Positions 7,367 through 15,036 of a stretch of DNA of 33,894 bases are shown here, piece by piece (positions within the stretch are counted from its first letter, which is position 1; every line of letters starts with the position of its first letter). The stretch is taken from the NCBI GenBank assembly GCA_027623355.1, contig JAQBWB010000003.1, positions 1 to 33,894 on the forward strand, written 5' to 3'. The stretch is from Nanobdellota archaeon. Its GTDB lineage: Archaea; Nanobdellota; Nanobdellia; Woesearchaeales; JACPBV01. Below the pieces are notes generated by a model. The model saw nothing but the letters and a program-made list of their open reading frames with translations, made no database searches and had not been told where the DNA came from. Made by a program: the position numbers and the translations under genes.

Positions 7367-7430
7367 GGATTCGAACCCTTGGTCTATAGCTTAGAAGGCT
7401 ATCGCCCTATCCAGGCTAGGCTACAGGCCC
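7356..7430 (-). tRNA. tRNA-Arg (anticodon UCU)
   Basis: On the minus strand the gene reads GGGCCTG (acceptor), a D arm, ATAGC-CTTCTAA-GCTAT (anticodon stem-loop with TCT), AGACC, AAGGG-TTCGAAT-CCCTT (T arm) and CAGGCCC, with discriminator A at 7356. All stems pair and there is no intron. CCA is not encoded; TTTT follows directly. It decodes AGA/AGG. Confidence 0.95.
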
Positions 7431-7454
7431 ATCCTTGTTGAAGTCCCGAGTGTT

Positions 7455-7462
7455 TATATAAA
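7455..7462 (-). promoter_or_regulatory. TATA box of tRNA-Arg
   Basis: TTTATATA on the minus strand, 25-32 nt before the mature tRNA 5' end at 7430. Confidence 0.6.
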
Positions 7463-7482
7463 TCTTTTCTCAAAGGATAAGG

Positions 7483-7489
7483 TTATAAA
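7483..7489 (+). promoter_or_regulatory. TATA box of trmI
   Basis: TTATAAA lies 29 nt before ATG 7512, giving a leaderless transcript divergent from tRNA-Arg. Confidence 0.6.
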
Positions 7490-7511
7490 GAAACTTGCGA
7501 CTAGATGGGTT

Positions 7512-8243
7512 ATGGATAAGGCCAAAGTATTGATGAATAGGGAAGGCAAGAAGTACCTTGTTAGGGATGCTGCTAATGATTATCACAGTGCTGACGGATT
7601 TTTTAGCACTAAGGATCTTTCTGGAAAGGCGGGAAAGGTAGTAAGTAACAAGGGCAAGGAGTATTCTTGTTTCGAGGCTTCTTTTTTAGATCTGTATAAT
7701 AAGATTAAGAGGAATGCTCAGATTATTACGTTAAAGGATATTGGGTTGATTATTACTGAGACTGGAATTGGGAAGGATTCTGTCGTTGTTGATGCGGGTG
7801 CTGGGAGTGGTGCACTAAGTTGTTTCATGGCGCATATTTGCAAGAAAGTTACTGCATACGAACTCCGTGATGATTTTATTGAGCTTGTTAAGAAAAACAA
7901 GGAAACTCTTGGATTGAAGAATTTTACATTAAAGAAAGGTAGTGTTTATACTGATGTTACTGAGAAAAATATTGATGTAATGACGTTAGATGTTCCTGAG
8001 CCGTGGGAGGCTTTAGGTAGTGCTAAGGGTGCTTTGAAGATGGGTGGTTTTTTGGTTTCTTATAGTCCAACTATTCCTCAGGTTATGGATTTTATTGAGG
8101 CTGTTCACAAAGAGTCTAGCTTTCTTCATTTGAAGACTGTTGAATTAGTGCAGCGGGAATGGGAGATTATTGAACGGAAAGTTCGACCTAAGACTACGCA
8201 GACAGTGCATACTGGATTCTTGACTTTTGTTAGAAAGATTTAG
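7512..8243 (+). CDS. trmI: tRNA (adenine-N1)-methyltransferase, TrmI family
   Basis: SAM-dependent Rossmann methyltransferase that makes m1A at position 58 (and 57 in some archaea) in the tRNA T-loop. The 243-aa protein has an N-terminal small beta domain (about 1-70). The catalytic domain follows, with the SAM loop VVDAGAGSGALSCFMA near residue 94, the acidic end of strand 2 in VTAYELRDDF, and the family motif LDVPEPW near residue 158. The C-terminal block TTQTVHTGFLTFVRK is characteristic of TrmI/Trm61. The length is typical of archaeal TrmI, which forms a homotetramer. Its TATA box faces that of tRNA-Arg. The stop is 22 bp from the convergent GNAT gene. Confidence 0.92.
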   Translation: MDKAKVLMNREGKKYLVRDAANDYHSADGFFSTKDLSGKAGKVVSNKGKEYSCFEASFLDLYNKIKRNAQIITLKDIGLIITETGIGKDSVVVDAGAGSGALSCFMAHICKKVTAYELRDDFIELVKKNKETLGLKNFTLKKGSVYTDVTEKNIDVMTLDVPEPWEALGSAKGALKMGGFLVSYSPTIPQVMDFIEAVHKESSFLHLKTVELVQREWEIIERKVRPKTTQTVHTGFLTFVRKI

Positions 8244-8265
8244 TTGAGTAAATTCTTTTCTTGGG

Positions 8266-8733
8266 TTAGGGGAAGATTGAGAAGACGAATTCATCTTTGT
8301 TGTTGTAGAAATGTTCTTTTAGTGTTGCTTCATGTTGCATTCCTAATTTTTTGTAAAATGCTTGTGCTTGAATGTTATCTGCATGGGTTAAGAGGTAGAG
8401 TTTTCTTAGTTTGGAAGAATGTTTTTCGTATTCTTCAGAGGCTTTTTTAATTAACGCTTCAAAAAGTTGCTTCCCTAGACCTTTTCCCTGCTGTGATTTT
8501 AGGACTGCAATACGATCTAGTTCTGCTAGTTGGTGTTTGGGTAGGCCATGCATCTGCCAGCTTGTTAATCCTACTATTTTATTATCTTCAACAGCTACAA
8601 GGTAGTTGTAGCCTTTGTTTGTTTCAGTTTTGAAGACTTCTACCCCTTCTTGAACAGAATCTATATTGTAGGCGTCTTTTAGGACTGCTGCTATCTGAGT
8701 TGCCTCTTGTTGTTGTGCGTTTCTTATGATCAT
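8266..8733 (-). CDS. GNAT-family N-acetyltransferase
   Basis: 155-aa acetyl-CoA-dependent acetyltransferase. The acetyl-CoA loop is clear in ELDRIAVLKSQQGKGLGKQL (Q-x-x-G-x-G, about residues 71-90). The C-terminal YLLTHADNIQAQAFYKKLGM is the usual GNAT strand/helix pair with the Asn and Tyr that often act in catalysis. Its ATG overlaps the glmS stop by four bases (ATGA), so the two are translated together. That coupling suggests acetylation of glucosamine-6-phosphate, the GlmS product, but sequence alone does not show the substrate; protein or small-molecule acetylation remains possible. Confidence 0.85.
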   Translation of the reverse strand: MIIRNAQQQEATQIAAVLKDAYNIDSVQEGVEVFKTETNKGYNYLVAVEDNKIVGLTSWQMHGLPKHQLAELDRIAVLKSQQGKGLGKQLFEALIKKASEEYEKHSSKLRKLYLLTHADNIQAQAFYKKLGMQHEATLKEHFYNNKDEFVFSIFP

Positions 8734-10523
8734 TCTACCGTTACACTCTTTGCTAAGTTTTTTGGTTTGTCGGGGTCGTGATTTCTTAGGGTTGCAATGT
8801 AATATGCGAATAGTTGTAGGGGGATGGTTGCTAGTAATGGCGTTAGGATATAAGAATTTTCTGGTATGTAGATGACATGATCTACTTTCTTTGCAATTTC
8901 TTCGTCTCCTTTAGTTGCAATTGCAATTACTACTCCTCCCCGTGCAGTTACCTCTTCGATATTACTGATTACTTTCTTGTAGGTTCGGTCATCTTTTGTT
9001 GCTATTGCGATTACGGGCATTTGTTCATCAATTAGTGCGATAGGCCCGTGCTTCATCTCTGCCGCAGGATAGCCTTCAGCGTGGATATAGGAGACCTCCT
9101 TGAGCTTTAGAGCACCTTCTAGAGCGATAGGGTAGTTGATTCCGCGTCCAAGGTACAGTGCATGGTGTTTTTTGTAGAATAGTTTTGCTAATTTCTTGAT
9201 GTGTTGTGTTTCTTCTATCGCTTGTTCTATTTGTAGCGGAATTTTTCTTAGGTCTCGGACTCTATTTGCTATTTGGTCTTTTGGAAGGGTGTTCTTTAAT
9301 TTTCCTAGATGAAGTGTTAGAAGATAGAGGACTGTTAGCTGTGCTGTGAATGCTTTTGTTGACGCTACACCTATTTCCGGTCCAGCTTTAGTGTAGAGCA
9401 CTGCGTCTGACTCTCTTTCGATTGAGGAGCCTTTCACATTAACAATGGAAAGTATTTTTGCACCTTTAGTGCGAGCTTCTTTTAGGGCTGCTAGCGTATC
9501 TGCAGTCTCTCCACTTTGAGAAATGGGGACGATGAGAGTATTTTCTTCAATGATTGGATCTCGATATCGGAATTCTGAGGCGTATTCTACTTCAACTGGA
9601 ATCTTTGCTAGCTCTTCGATCATGAACTCACCTACTAGACCGGCGTGCCAGGATGTTCCACAGGCAACGATGATTATTCTTTTCACTTCTTTAAGATCTA
9701 TGTTGTCTTCGATGTTTTGTTCAAGTGTTTTTGCTATGGTTGAGGATTGTTCATGGATTTCTTTAAGCATGAAATGTTCATAGGCTTGCTTTCCTGCTTT
9801 TTCCGAATCCCACTCTATTGTTTCGATCTCTTTTTCTTTTTTATTTCCGTCGAGATCGAAGATTTCTACTTCGTCTATGGTAAGAACTGCGATTTCTTCA
9901 TTATCTAGATAGATTACTTTATTTGTTTGCTTTAGAATTGCGGGAGCGTCTGACGCGATGAAGTTTTCTTTTTCTCCAAGCCCAATAATTAATGGGCTTT
10001 CTTTTCTTGCAGCTATCAATTGATGAGGGTTGTCGGCTTCTATAATTCCTAAGGCATATGAGCCTTCTAGTTGTTTAAGTGTTTTAGCAATTGCTTGTAC
10101 AATATTTCCTTGGTTGTTTTCTTCAATGAGATGTGCAATAACTTCGGTATCGGTATCTGAGGTAAAGGTGTGTCCCTTGTGAGTTAGTTGTGCTCTTAGT
10201 TCAGAATGATTTTCTATGATGCCATTATGGACAATAGCTATGTTCTTGGTACAGTCTTGATGAGGGTGAGCGTTTTCTTTGGTTACTGATCCACAGGTTG
10301 ACCATCTTGTATGGGCTAGGCCTATGTTTCCTTTTTGATCTTTTAGGTTTACTTTTTGATCTACTTCGTCAATTTTTCCGCATTCTTTTTTTATAACGAT
10401 GGTTTTGTTTTCAATTGTTGCTAGTCCTGCTGAATCATAGCCACGGTATTCTAATTTTTTTAGAGATTCTAGAAGTACGGGCGCTATATTTCTTTCTGCA
10501 ATTGCTCCAACTATGCCACACAT
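8730..10523 (-). CDS. glmS: Glutamine-fructose-6-phosphate aminotransferase (isomerizing)
   Basis: First committed step to amino sugars: fructose-6-P plus glutamine gives glucosamine-6-P plus glutamate. The 597-aa protein begins MCGIVGAI, with Cys2 as the glutaminase nucleophile after Met removal, followed by LEYRGYDSAGL, HTRWSTCG and HNGIIEN of the Ntn amidotransferase domain. Two SIS sugar-isomerase domains follow: ACGTSWHAGL and PISQSGETADTLAAL in the first, GRGINYPIALEGALKLKE in the second, with the C-terminal KNLAKSVTVE that closes the active site. A TATA box 31 nt upstream makes it the first gene of a leaderless glmS-GNAT transcript. The product would feed UDP-GlcNAc, used in archaea for N-glycans and envelope sugars. 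Confidence 0.96.
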   Translation of the reverse strand: MCGIVGAIAERNIAPVLLESLKKLEYRGYDSAGLATIENKTIVIKKECGKIDEVDQKVNLKDQKGNIGLAHTRWSTCGSVTKENAHPHQDCTKNIAIVHNGIIENHSELRAQLTHKGHTFTSDTDTEVIAHLIEENNQGNIVQAIAKTLKQLEGSYALGIIEADNPHQLIAARKESPLIIGLGEKENFIASDAPAILKQTNKVIYLDNEEIAVLTIDEVEIFDLDGNKKEKEIETIEWDSEKAGKQAYEHFMLKEIHEQSSTIAKTLEQNIEDNIDLKEVKRIIIVACGTSWHAGLVGEFMIEELAKIPVEVEYASEFRYRDPIIEENTLIVPISQSGETADTLAALKEARTKGAKILSIVNVKGSSIERESDAVLYTKAGPEIGVASTKAFTAQLTVLYLLTLHLGKLKNTLPKDQIANRVRDLRKIPLQIEQAIEETQHIKKLAKLFYKKHHALYLGRGINYPIALEGALKLKEVSYIHAEGYPAAEMKHGPIALIDEQMPVIAIATKDDRTYKKVISNIEEVTARGGVVIAIATKGDEEIAKKVDHVIYIPENSYILTPLLATIPLQLFAYYIATLRNHDPDKPKNLAKSVTVE

Positions 10524-10546
10524 TTGGTTAAGAAGAGTAATGCTTA

Positions 10547-10554
10547 TATATAAA
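10547..10554 (-). promoter_or_regulatory. TATA box of glmS-GNAT
   Basis: TTTATATA on the minus strand, 31 nt before the glmS ATG at 10523. Confidence 0.65.
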
Positions 10555-10597
10555 TGAATACTAAACTATTGTTAGTAGTATTAAAAAAGGATTTATA

Positions 10598-11512
10598 ATG
10601 GCTTTACTAGTAAACAAGGACGGTGGAAAGGTAACCTCGCTTTCGGCTAAAGAGGTAACTCTTGAAAGTTTGAAACACTTTAATTCATCGCTTTCTGGTC
10701 GGATTTTGTCTTTACTTGCTCGAAAGGTAGATTATCCTATGGCGATTGCTCGAACATTGAAAGTACATGAGCAGCGAGTGTATTATCATATTCGTAATTT
10801 GGAGAAATCTGGGCTCATTAAGGTTATTAGGAGTGAGGCTAACCAGGGCGTTATACGGCAATACTATGGATTGGTGCAGGATGCTCTTTTTGTTAAGTTT
10901 AAGGAGTTTGAGGTTAACCATCAGCTTGATTTAGAGCCTGCAACTGAGCCTTTTTTAGAGCCGTTTATAGTTTCGGGTAAGTTGGATGCAGATATTATTG
11001 TAGGTAGTCCTGATCCGCACGGTCCCGATAAGGCTCGAAGTCGTGATGGTTATTATGGAATGGACTTAGCTTTGTTTTTGGGAAGTTTCGTTCACAATGT
11101 AGATAGATTACATGTTAAGTTAGATACCGAGGTTCGGGATTTAACGGGTAACATGATTGTGATTGGAGGTCCTGTTGTTAATGCGGTAACTGCAAAACTA
11201 GCTAAGTCGTTACCGGTGTATTTTGATGCTAAGAGTTCTTCTATTATCTCTAAACTTTCTAAGAAGACGTATGATGCTGATGAGATTGGAGTTATTGAGA
11301 AGATTGTGAATCCGTTTAATCCTAAATCTTCTATTTTGTTAGTAGCAGGTAAACGATATGCAGGTACTCGAGCTGCCATTATTGCTTTTACTCGTTATTT
11401 TTCTTTGGTTTCTGTTGGGAATAAGCATAATAAAAAGGTGTTTGCTAAGATTGTCGAAGGTGTTGACAAGGATTCGGATGGTTTGGTGGATGATGTTGAG
11501 ATTTTAGAGTAG
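10598..11512 (+). CDS. Winged-helix protein fused to an archaeal S-layer-type domain
   Basis: 304-aa protein with a DNA-binding look at one end and surface-protein sequence at the other. Residues about 30-80 form an ArsR-like winged helix: SGRILSLLARKVDYPMAIARTLKVHEQRVYYHIRNLEKSGLI. Residues 125-165 contain a conserved-looking IVGSPDPHGPDKARSRDGYYGMDLALFLG segment. From about 180 the sequence follows archaeal S-layer C-terminal domains: GNMIVIGGPVVNAV, an INPF-like IVNPFNPKSSILLVAGKRYAGTRAAI, and the end DKDSDGLVDDVEIL. No signal peptide or membrane helix is visible, so it should be cytoplasmic. It may be a regulator that uses an S-layer-like module as a sensor. The upstream sequence has only a weak TATA-like site around 10560-10568. 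The last 9 bp overlap the convergent SGNH gene. Confidence 0.7.
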   Translation: MALLVNKDGGKVTSLSAKEVTLESLKHFNSSLSGRILSLLARKVDYPMAIARTLKVHEQRVYYHIRNLEKSGLIKVIRSEANQGVIRQYYGLVQDALFVKFKEFEVNHQLDLEPATEPFLEPFIVSGKLDADIIVGSPDPHGPDKARSRDGYYGMDLALFLGSFVHNVDRLHVKLDTEVRDLTGNMIVIGGPVVNAVTAKLAKSLPVYFDAKSSSIISKLSKKTYDADEIGVIEKIVNPFNPKSSILLVAGKRYAGTRAAIIAFTRYFSLVSVGNKHNKKVFAKIVEGVDKDSDGLVDDVEILE

Positions 11513-12190
11513 TTTCTTTTGTATTATAGGATATATTAGTTCTTCCCATTTTGCATATGCCTCTGCAGAGGGATGGAGGCCATCATTTGCTACCATTTCT
11601 GGTTTCTTGTTGAGCTCTTGACTAAGCTCGAAGAGATGTATTACCGATAGATTTCTTTCTTTGGCTTGCTTAGTTATAATTTCATTGAATCGTCTTAGTT
11701 CTTGGGCTATATTTTTAGGATCTCCAAAGTATTTTGCGGCAGGTAGTTGCGAAAAGTCAGGGATTGTTACGATCACTAGGTTTTGATTTACTTCCTTTTG
11801 TATTTCATCTAGAAGTAATTGAAATTGCTGGTTGAAGGTAGTTTCATCAACACCTTGAACGTAATCATTTACTCCGATAAGGAGTGTTGCGAAGTCTGCA
11901 TTTGCTTCTTTTAGTAGGGGGATTTCTTTATCGAGTGCATCTTGCGTTGTCCAGCCCGTTACGGAAGGATTAGCTACTAGTTCTATCTTGATGTTTTCTT
12001 GTTGAAGATGTTTTGTTAGAAGTGATGGCCATGATTCTTGTTGTGAAGCTCCTTCACCGATGCTATAGGAGTCTCCTATTGCTACATATCGGATGGTGTT
12101 TGGATCTGTTGGTTCCATGATGTTTTTTTGACTGCAGGCAGTTAGTAGTAAAAGTATAATCGTTAGGAGGATTTTCTTTTTCATCTGCAT
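11504..12190 (-). CDS. SGNH/GDSL hydrolase lipoprotein
   Basis: 228-aa esterase-type hydrolase predicted to be secreted and lipid-anchored. The N-terminus is a lipoprotein signal, three Lys then LLTIILLLLTAC, with lipobox Cys19. The SGNH blocks are visible: block I VAIGDSYSIGEGAS (nucleophile Ser), block III LIGVNDYV (Asn of the oxyanion hole) and block V NDGLHPSAEAY (Asp and His of the triad). Substrates of such enzymes include acyl esters, lysophospholipids and acetylated sugars; none can be chosen here. The ATG overlaps the ABCE1 stop by one base (TAATG); a second ATG two codons on is equally possible. Coupling to ABCE1 is probably only genomic packing. Confidence 0.87.
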   Translation of the reverse strand: MQMKKKILLTIILLLLTACSQKNIMEPTDPNTIRYVAIGDSYSIGEGASQQESWPSLLTKHLQQENIKIELVANPSVTGWTTQDALDKEIPLLKEANADFATLLIGVNDYVQGVDETTFNQQFQLLLDEIQKEVNQNLVIVTIPDFSQLPAAKYFGDPKNIAQELRRFNEIITKQAKERNLSVIHLFELSQELNKKPEMVANDGLHPSAEAYAKWEELIYPIIQKKLL

Positions 12191-13953
12191 TAATTATAAT
12201 AATACTTTCCAGCATCTTTTTGCTTGCGATCCATAACGGAATCTAATTTGTTGATTCTTGGTCTTCCTGATTGGTCGTCTCTTCTTAGGGTGATTTGGAC
12301 TTCTTTTAGGAGTAGATTCATTCCTTCTTCCATGCTCATGGGACCTATTTGTTTTCCTTCTCTTGCAGGCTGTCCTTCGAAGACGATTAATCTATTTGCT
12401 ACGTAATCTAGAAAGACAAGATCGTGGTCAACTATTAGAATTGCTTTTCCGGTTGTGTCGGCTACATTTCTGATGATTTTTGAGATTTTTAGACGCTGTT
12501 CGGTATCTAGGTATGCTGAGGGTTCGTCTAAAAGAATAATGTCTGCTTTCTTTCCTAGGGCTTCTGCAACGGCTACTCTTTGGAGTTCTCCTCCGGAAAG
12601 TTGTTTGAGTTGGCGAGTGAAGAGGTCTTTTAGATTGAGTGGATCGATGATGTCGTTAGTATGATACTGGATTGTTTGCTTTAGGACATTCATTACTAGC
12701 TCTTCTGAATCTGATGCTAGATTTTGGGGTTTATAGGAAATGGTTGCTGTTGTTTCTAATTTTCCAGTATCGGGAGTTTCTACTCCTGCTAGTAGTTTCA
12801 TGAAGGTGGTTTTTCCGATTCCGTTTGGCCCTAGAATCCCGATTACCTCTTGGTTGTGGATATTACCTGCATTTGACTTTAGAGTGAAGTTTCCTAATTT
12901 CTTTTCCATAGCAGGCCATTCGAAGCGCACATCCTTCTTTTTTTCCTTATCTGATGAGCGCACTTCGAACTTGATCTTATGATCGCGGAATCGGACGTTA
13001 TCGTCTTTGAGATAGCCCTCTAGATAGGCATTCATTCCTGTTTTTGCAGGTTTTAATTGCGAAACGATGCCATAGACCTTTTCTTTTCCATACATTATGT
13101 TTACGAGATCGGCCATATAGTCCATTACGATGAGATCGTGCTCGATTACTAGAACTGAGGTGTCTTCATCAGCTAAGTCGCGAATGAATCTTGCTATTTT
13201 TAGTCGTTGTTTGATATCTAGAAAGGAGCTTGGTTCGTCAAAGATGTAGAGATTTGCTTTTTTGAGAACGGTTGCAGCGATTGCGACACGTTGCATCTCT
13301 CCACCCGAGATTTTGTTGATATCGTTATCTAGAATGTTATCGAGTTCTAGAATTTCTATGACTTCCTTTAGTTTTTTGGTTTCATTTACTTTATCTAGTA
13401 ATTCTTTTACTTTTCCTTTAGCATTTTTTTGAATTAATTCTACTTCTTGAGGTTTGTAGCTTACAATAATTTCTTTTTTCTTGAATTTCTCCATAAAGAT
13501 CTGCATCTCTGTGCCTTTGAAGAGTTTGATTAATTCGTCAATGTCACTTTCTTCTTTTTCAGCATCTCCTAAATTAGGTTTAATTGAGGATGCTAGAATT
13601 TTGATGGCGGTAGATTTTCCGATTCCGTTTACTCCGATGATTCCAACAACTTTACCGAAGGTGGGTGTAGGAAGTGAATAGAGAATGAACTGATCTTTTC
13701 CGTATCGATGAATGGGGCGTGTTGTGAGGTGATCAGGTAGTTTGACCATATGAATTGCATTGAAGGGACAGACGTTTACAACTACTTGGAGTGTATCGTT
13801 TGCTAAGTCTTCATTTATTTGTGCCTTTCCGTCTGGACCTTTGACTATTGCTTCTATGCCCATGCGGTTTAGTGGGCTTTTCTTTATACAGAGATAACCA
13901 CCACATCCTTCTGGATTGCAGCGGTCCTTTTCTACAACAGCAATTCGTTTCAT
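12190..13953 (-). CDS. ABCE1/Rli1 ribosome-recycling ATPase with degenerate Fe-S domain
   Basis: Twin-ATPase that splits ribosomes after termination. The 587-aa protein has two complete nucleotide-binding domains. NBD1: GIIGVNGIGKST, KISGGEMQRVAIAA, YIFDEPSSFLD, VIEHD. NBD2: GILGPNGIGKTT, QLSGGELQRVAVAE, ILLDEPSAYLD, IVDHD. Hinge motifs and length are normal. The N-terminal domain should carry eight Cys for two [4Fe-4S] clusters. Here cluster-I positions are C12, C17, C22 and Ser26 (normally Cys-Pro) with an extra residue between the second and third. The cluster-II stretch EDLANDTLQVVVNVCPF keeps only C62, with Ala51, Thr54 and Val57 where Cys is expected. The fold seems to remain (RMGIEAI, CPFNAIHMV). 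A TATA box lies 30 nt upstream. Confidence 0.93.
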   Translation of the reverse strand: MKRIAVVEKDRCNPEGCGGYLCIKKSPLNRMGIEAIVKGPDGKAQINEDLANDTLQVVVNVCPFNAIHMVKLPDHLTTRPIHRYGKDQFILYSLPTPTFGKVVGIIGVNGIGKSTAIKILASSIKPNLGDAEKEESDIDELIKLFKGTEMQIFMEKFKKKEIIVSYKPQEVELIQKNAKGKVKELLDKVNETKKLKEVIEILELDNILDNDINKISGGEMQRVAIAATVLKKANLYIFDEPSSFLDIKQRLKIARFIRDLADEDTSVLVIEHDLIVMDYMADLVNIMYGKEKVYGIVSQLKPAKTGMNAYLEGYLKDDNVRFRDHKIKFEVRSSDKEKKKDVRFEWPAMEKKLGNFTLKSNAGNIHNQEVIGILGPNGIGKTTFMKLLAGVETPDTGKLETTATISYKPQNLASDSEELVMNVLKQTIQYHTNDIIDPLNLKDLFTRQLKQLSGGELQRVAVAEALGKKADIILLDEPSAYLDTEQRLKISKIIRNVADTTGKAILIVDHDLVFLDYVANRLIVFEGQPAREGKQIGPMSMEEGMNLLLKEVQITLRRDDQSGRPRINKLDSVMDRKQKDAGKYYYN

Positions 13954-13975
13954 AGTTGAGGTGCTTAGAAATCTG

Positions 13976-13983
13976 TTAATAAA
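13976..13983 (-). promoter_or_regulatory. TATA box of ABCE1
   Basis: TTTATTAA on the minus strand, 30 nt before the ABCE1 ATG at 13953. Confidence 0.55.
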
Positions 13984-14038
13984 TGTGTTGGTTCATGTTC
14001 ATACCGCACACGCCTTAAGATGGTTTTAATGGACTAAT

Positions 14039-14884
14039 TTATTTTTTCTTCTTTTTACGTCTCTGGTTTCTTAGAATTTCTCGTTCTTCTTTTTCAATTA
14101 TTTTTTCTTCCTTGATAATCTTTTCATCCACACTTTTTCTTTGGAAGGCTTGAGAGTTTGAAATGTAGACTAGTAGGATAGCGATGAAGACGATGTTGAT
14201 GATTGCGCTTAACAGTGCCTCTACACTAAATGCTAGTCGTGCTGCAGAGGTTGTCGGAGTGATGTCCCCGTAGCCTACGGTTGTAAATGTGACAATGGAA
14301 AAATAGACAAAGGTTCCATAGCTAGGAGTGCCTTCTTGTGAGAACGAAAATGCAGTTTCCTGGTCCAGGTAGATGCTATGATAGAGCTGTGCGAATCCTA
14401 GGATATAGAAGATGAGGATAGATGTATAGATGAGTAGGATGAAGAGTTGTCGATGACGTTTGAACCAATGCTGAAGATCGATATCAATTCCAAGCACTTC
14501 GGGACAGATGATGAATGTAACCACGATATAGGAAGCGATGTGGAGAAGTTGAGTGAGTAGGATTGAAAAGTCTCCCCTTACTAGAATAGAGGGAATGGCA
14601 GTGAACACACCCAGGATGAGGAATGCTACTAATGCGTATCTTACTCCTTTTACGTTTTCTCGCGCATTAATGTAGGGCACGACAAAGAAGAAGACGAGAT
14701 AGGTTAACGGAATCATGAGAATGTTGGTAATAATTGTTGGCGAGGTTTGTAGTCTTACAGATAGGAACCCTGCAAGATAGGTAGCGATAAAGAAACAGAA
14801 GGTAATAGGTGCTATAAAGAGAAGATTATAGAATGCTAGCTTTCCAATTGTAATGACTTCTTTACTACCACCTCTCTCTGGCAT
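14039..14884 (-). CDS. Ion channel of the two-TM-pore K+ family
   Basis: Integral membrane protein of about 281 aa with K+ channel pore. Hydrophobic segments lie near residues 17-44, 54-73, 85-103, 109-130 and 149-168 (counted from an ATG at 14890). They are followed by the pore helix FVYFSIVTFT and the K+ selectivity filter TVGYGD (about 204-209), then a last membrane helix at 219-243. The C-terminus is a short coiled coil, rich in Glu and Lys and ending in KKKKK; there is no RCK regulatory domain. No regularly spaced Arg that would mark a voltage sensor is seen. Two ATGs are possible (14890 and 14884); the TATA box spacing of 30 nt favours 14884. It has its own promoter, separate from ABCE1. 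Confidence 0.85.
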   Translation of the reverse strand: MPERGGSKEVITIGKLAFYNLLFIAPITFCFFIATYLAGFLSVRLQTSPTIITNILMIPLTYLVFFFVVPYINARENVKGVRYALVAFLILGVFTAIPSILVRGDFSILLTQLLHIASYIVVTFIICPEVLGIDIDLQHWFKRHRQLFILLIYTSILIFYILGFAQLYHSIYLDQETAFSFSQEGTPSYGTFVYFSIVTFTTVGYGDITPTTSAARLAFSVEALLSAIINIVFIAILLVYISNSQAFQRKSVDEKIIKEEKIIEKEEREILRNQRRKKKKK

Positions 14885-14906
14885 ACTCATATTCTTATGG
14901 TCAAGA

Positions 14907-14914
14907 TTTATAAA
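14907..14914. promoter_or_regulatory. Palindromic TATA box, shared by channel gene and tRNA-Thr unit
   Basis: TTTATAAA is its own reverse complement. On the minus strand it lies 30 nt before ATG 14884. On the plus strand it would start RNA near 14935, upstream of the hairpin cluster and tRNA-Thr, which has no closer TATA box. Confidence 0.5.
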
Positions 14915-14926
14915 TGTTGCTGATTT

Positions 14927-15017
14927 CGTGGATACTTACTCAACCACGCCTCCATGGCTAGCCTTTACAAAGGCTAGGATCCAAAGAGGCCAAGTACTCT
15001 TACTTCGTAAGTGTACT
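14927..15017 (+). ncRNA. Hairpin cluster upstream of tRNA-Thr, possible small RNA
   Basis: Three consecutive hairpins. CGTGG (14927-14931) pairs with CCACG (14944-14948). GCCTC (14948-14952) pairs with GAGGC (14986-14990), enclosing CTAGCCTTT (14958-14966) with AAAGGCTAG (14969-14977). AGTAC+CTTAC (14993-15003) pairs with GTAAG+GTACT (15007-15017) around one T/T mismatch. GCCTCCATGGCT at 14948 resembles the 5' end of the following tRNA (GCCTCCGTGGCT), so part may derive from a tRNA duplication. It would be cotranscribed with the tRNA. No C/D or H/ACA signature is clear. Confidence 0.45.
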
Positions 15018-15036
15018 AGCAAACAACCAGACTTAT

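Noticed and set aside
8244-8605. Plus-strand ORFs downstream of trmI
   Set aside because: They are opposite-strand shadows of the GNAT gene and show no protein-like features.
14948-14990. A second tRNA upstream of tRNA-Thr
   Set aside because: The 5' end resembles a tRNA, but only 43 nt fold as one hairpin, with no anticodon or T arm.
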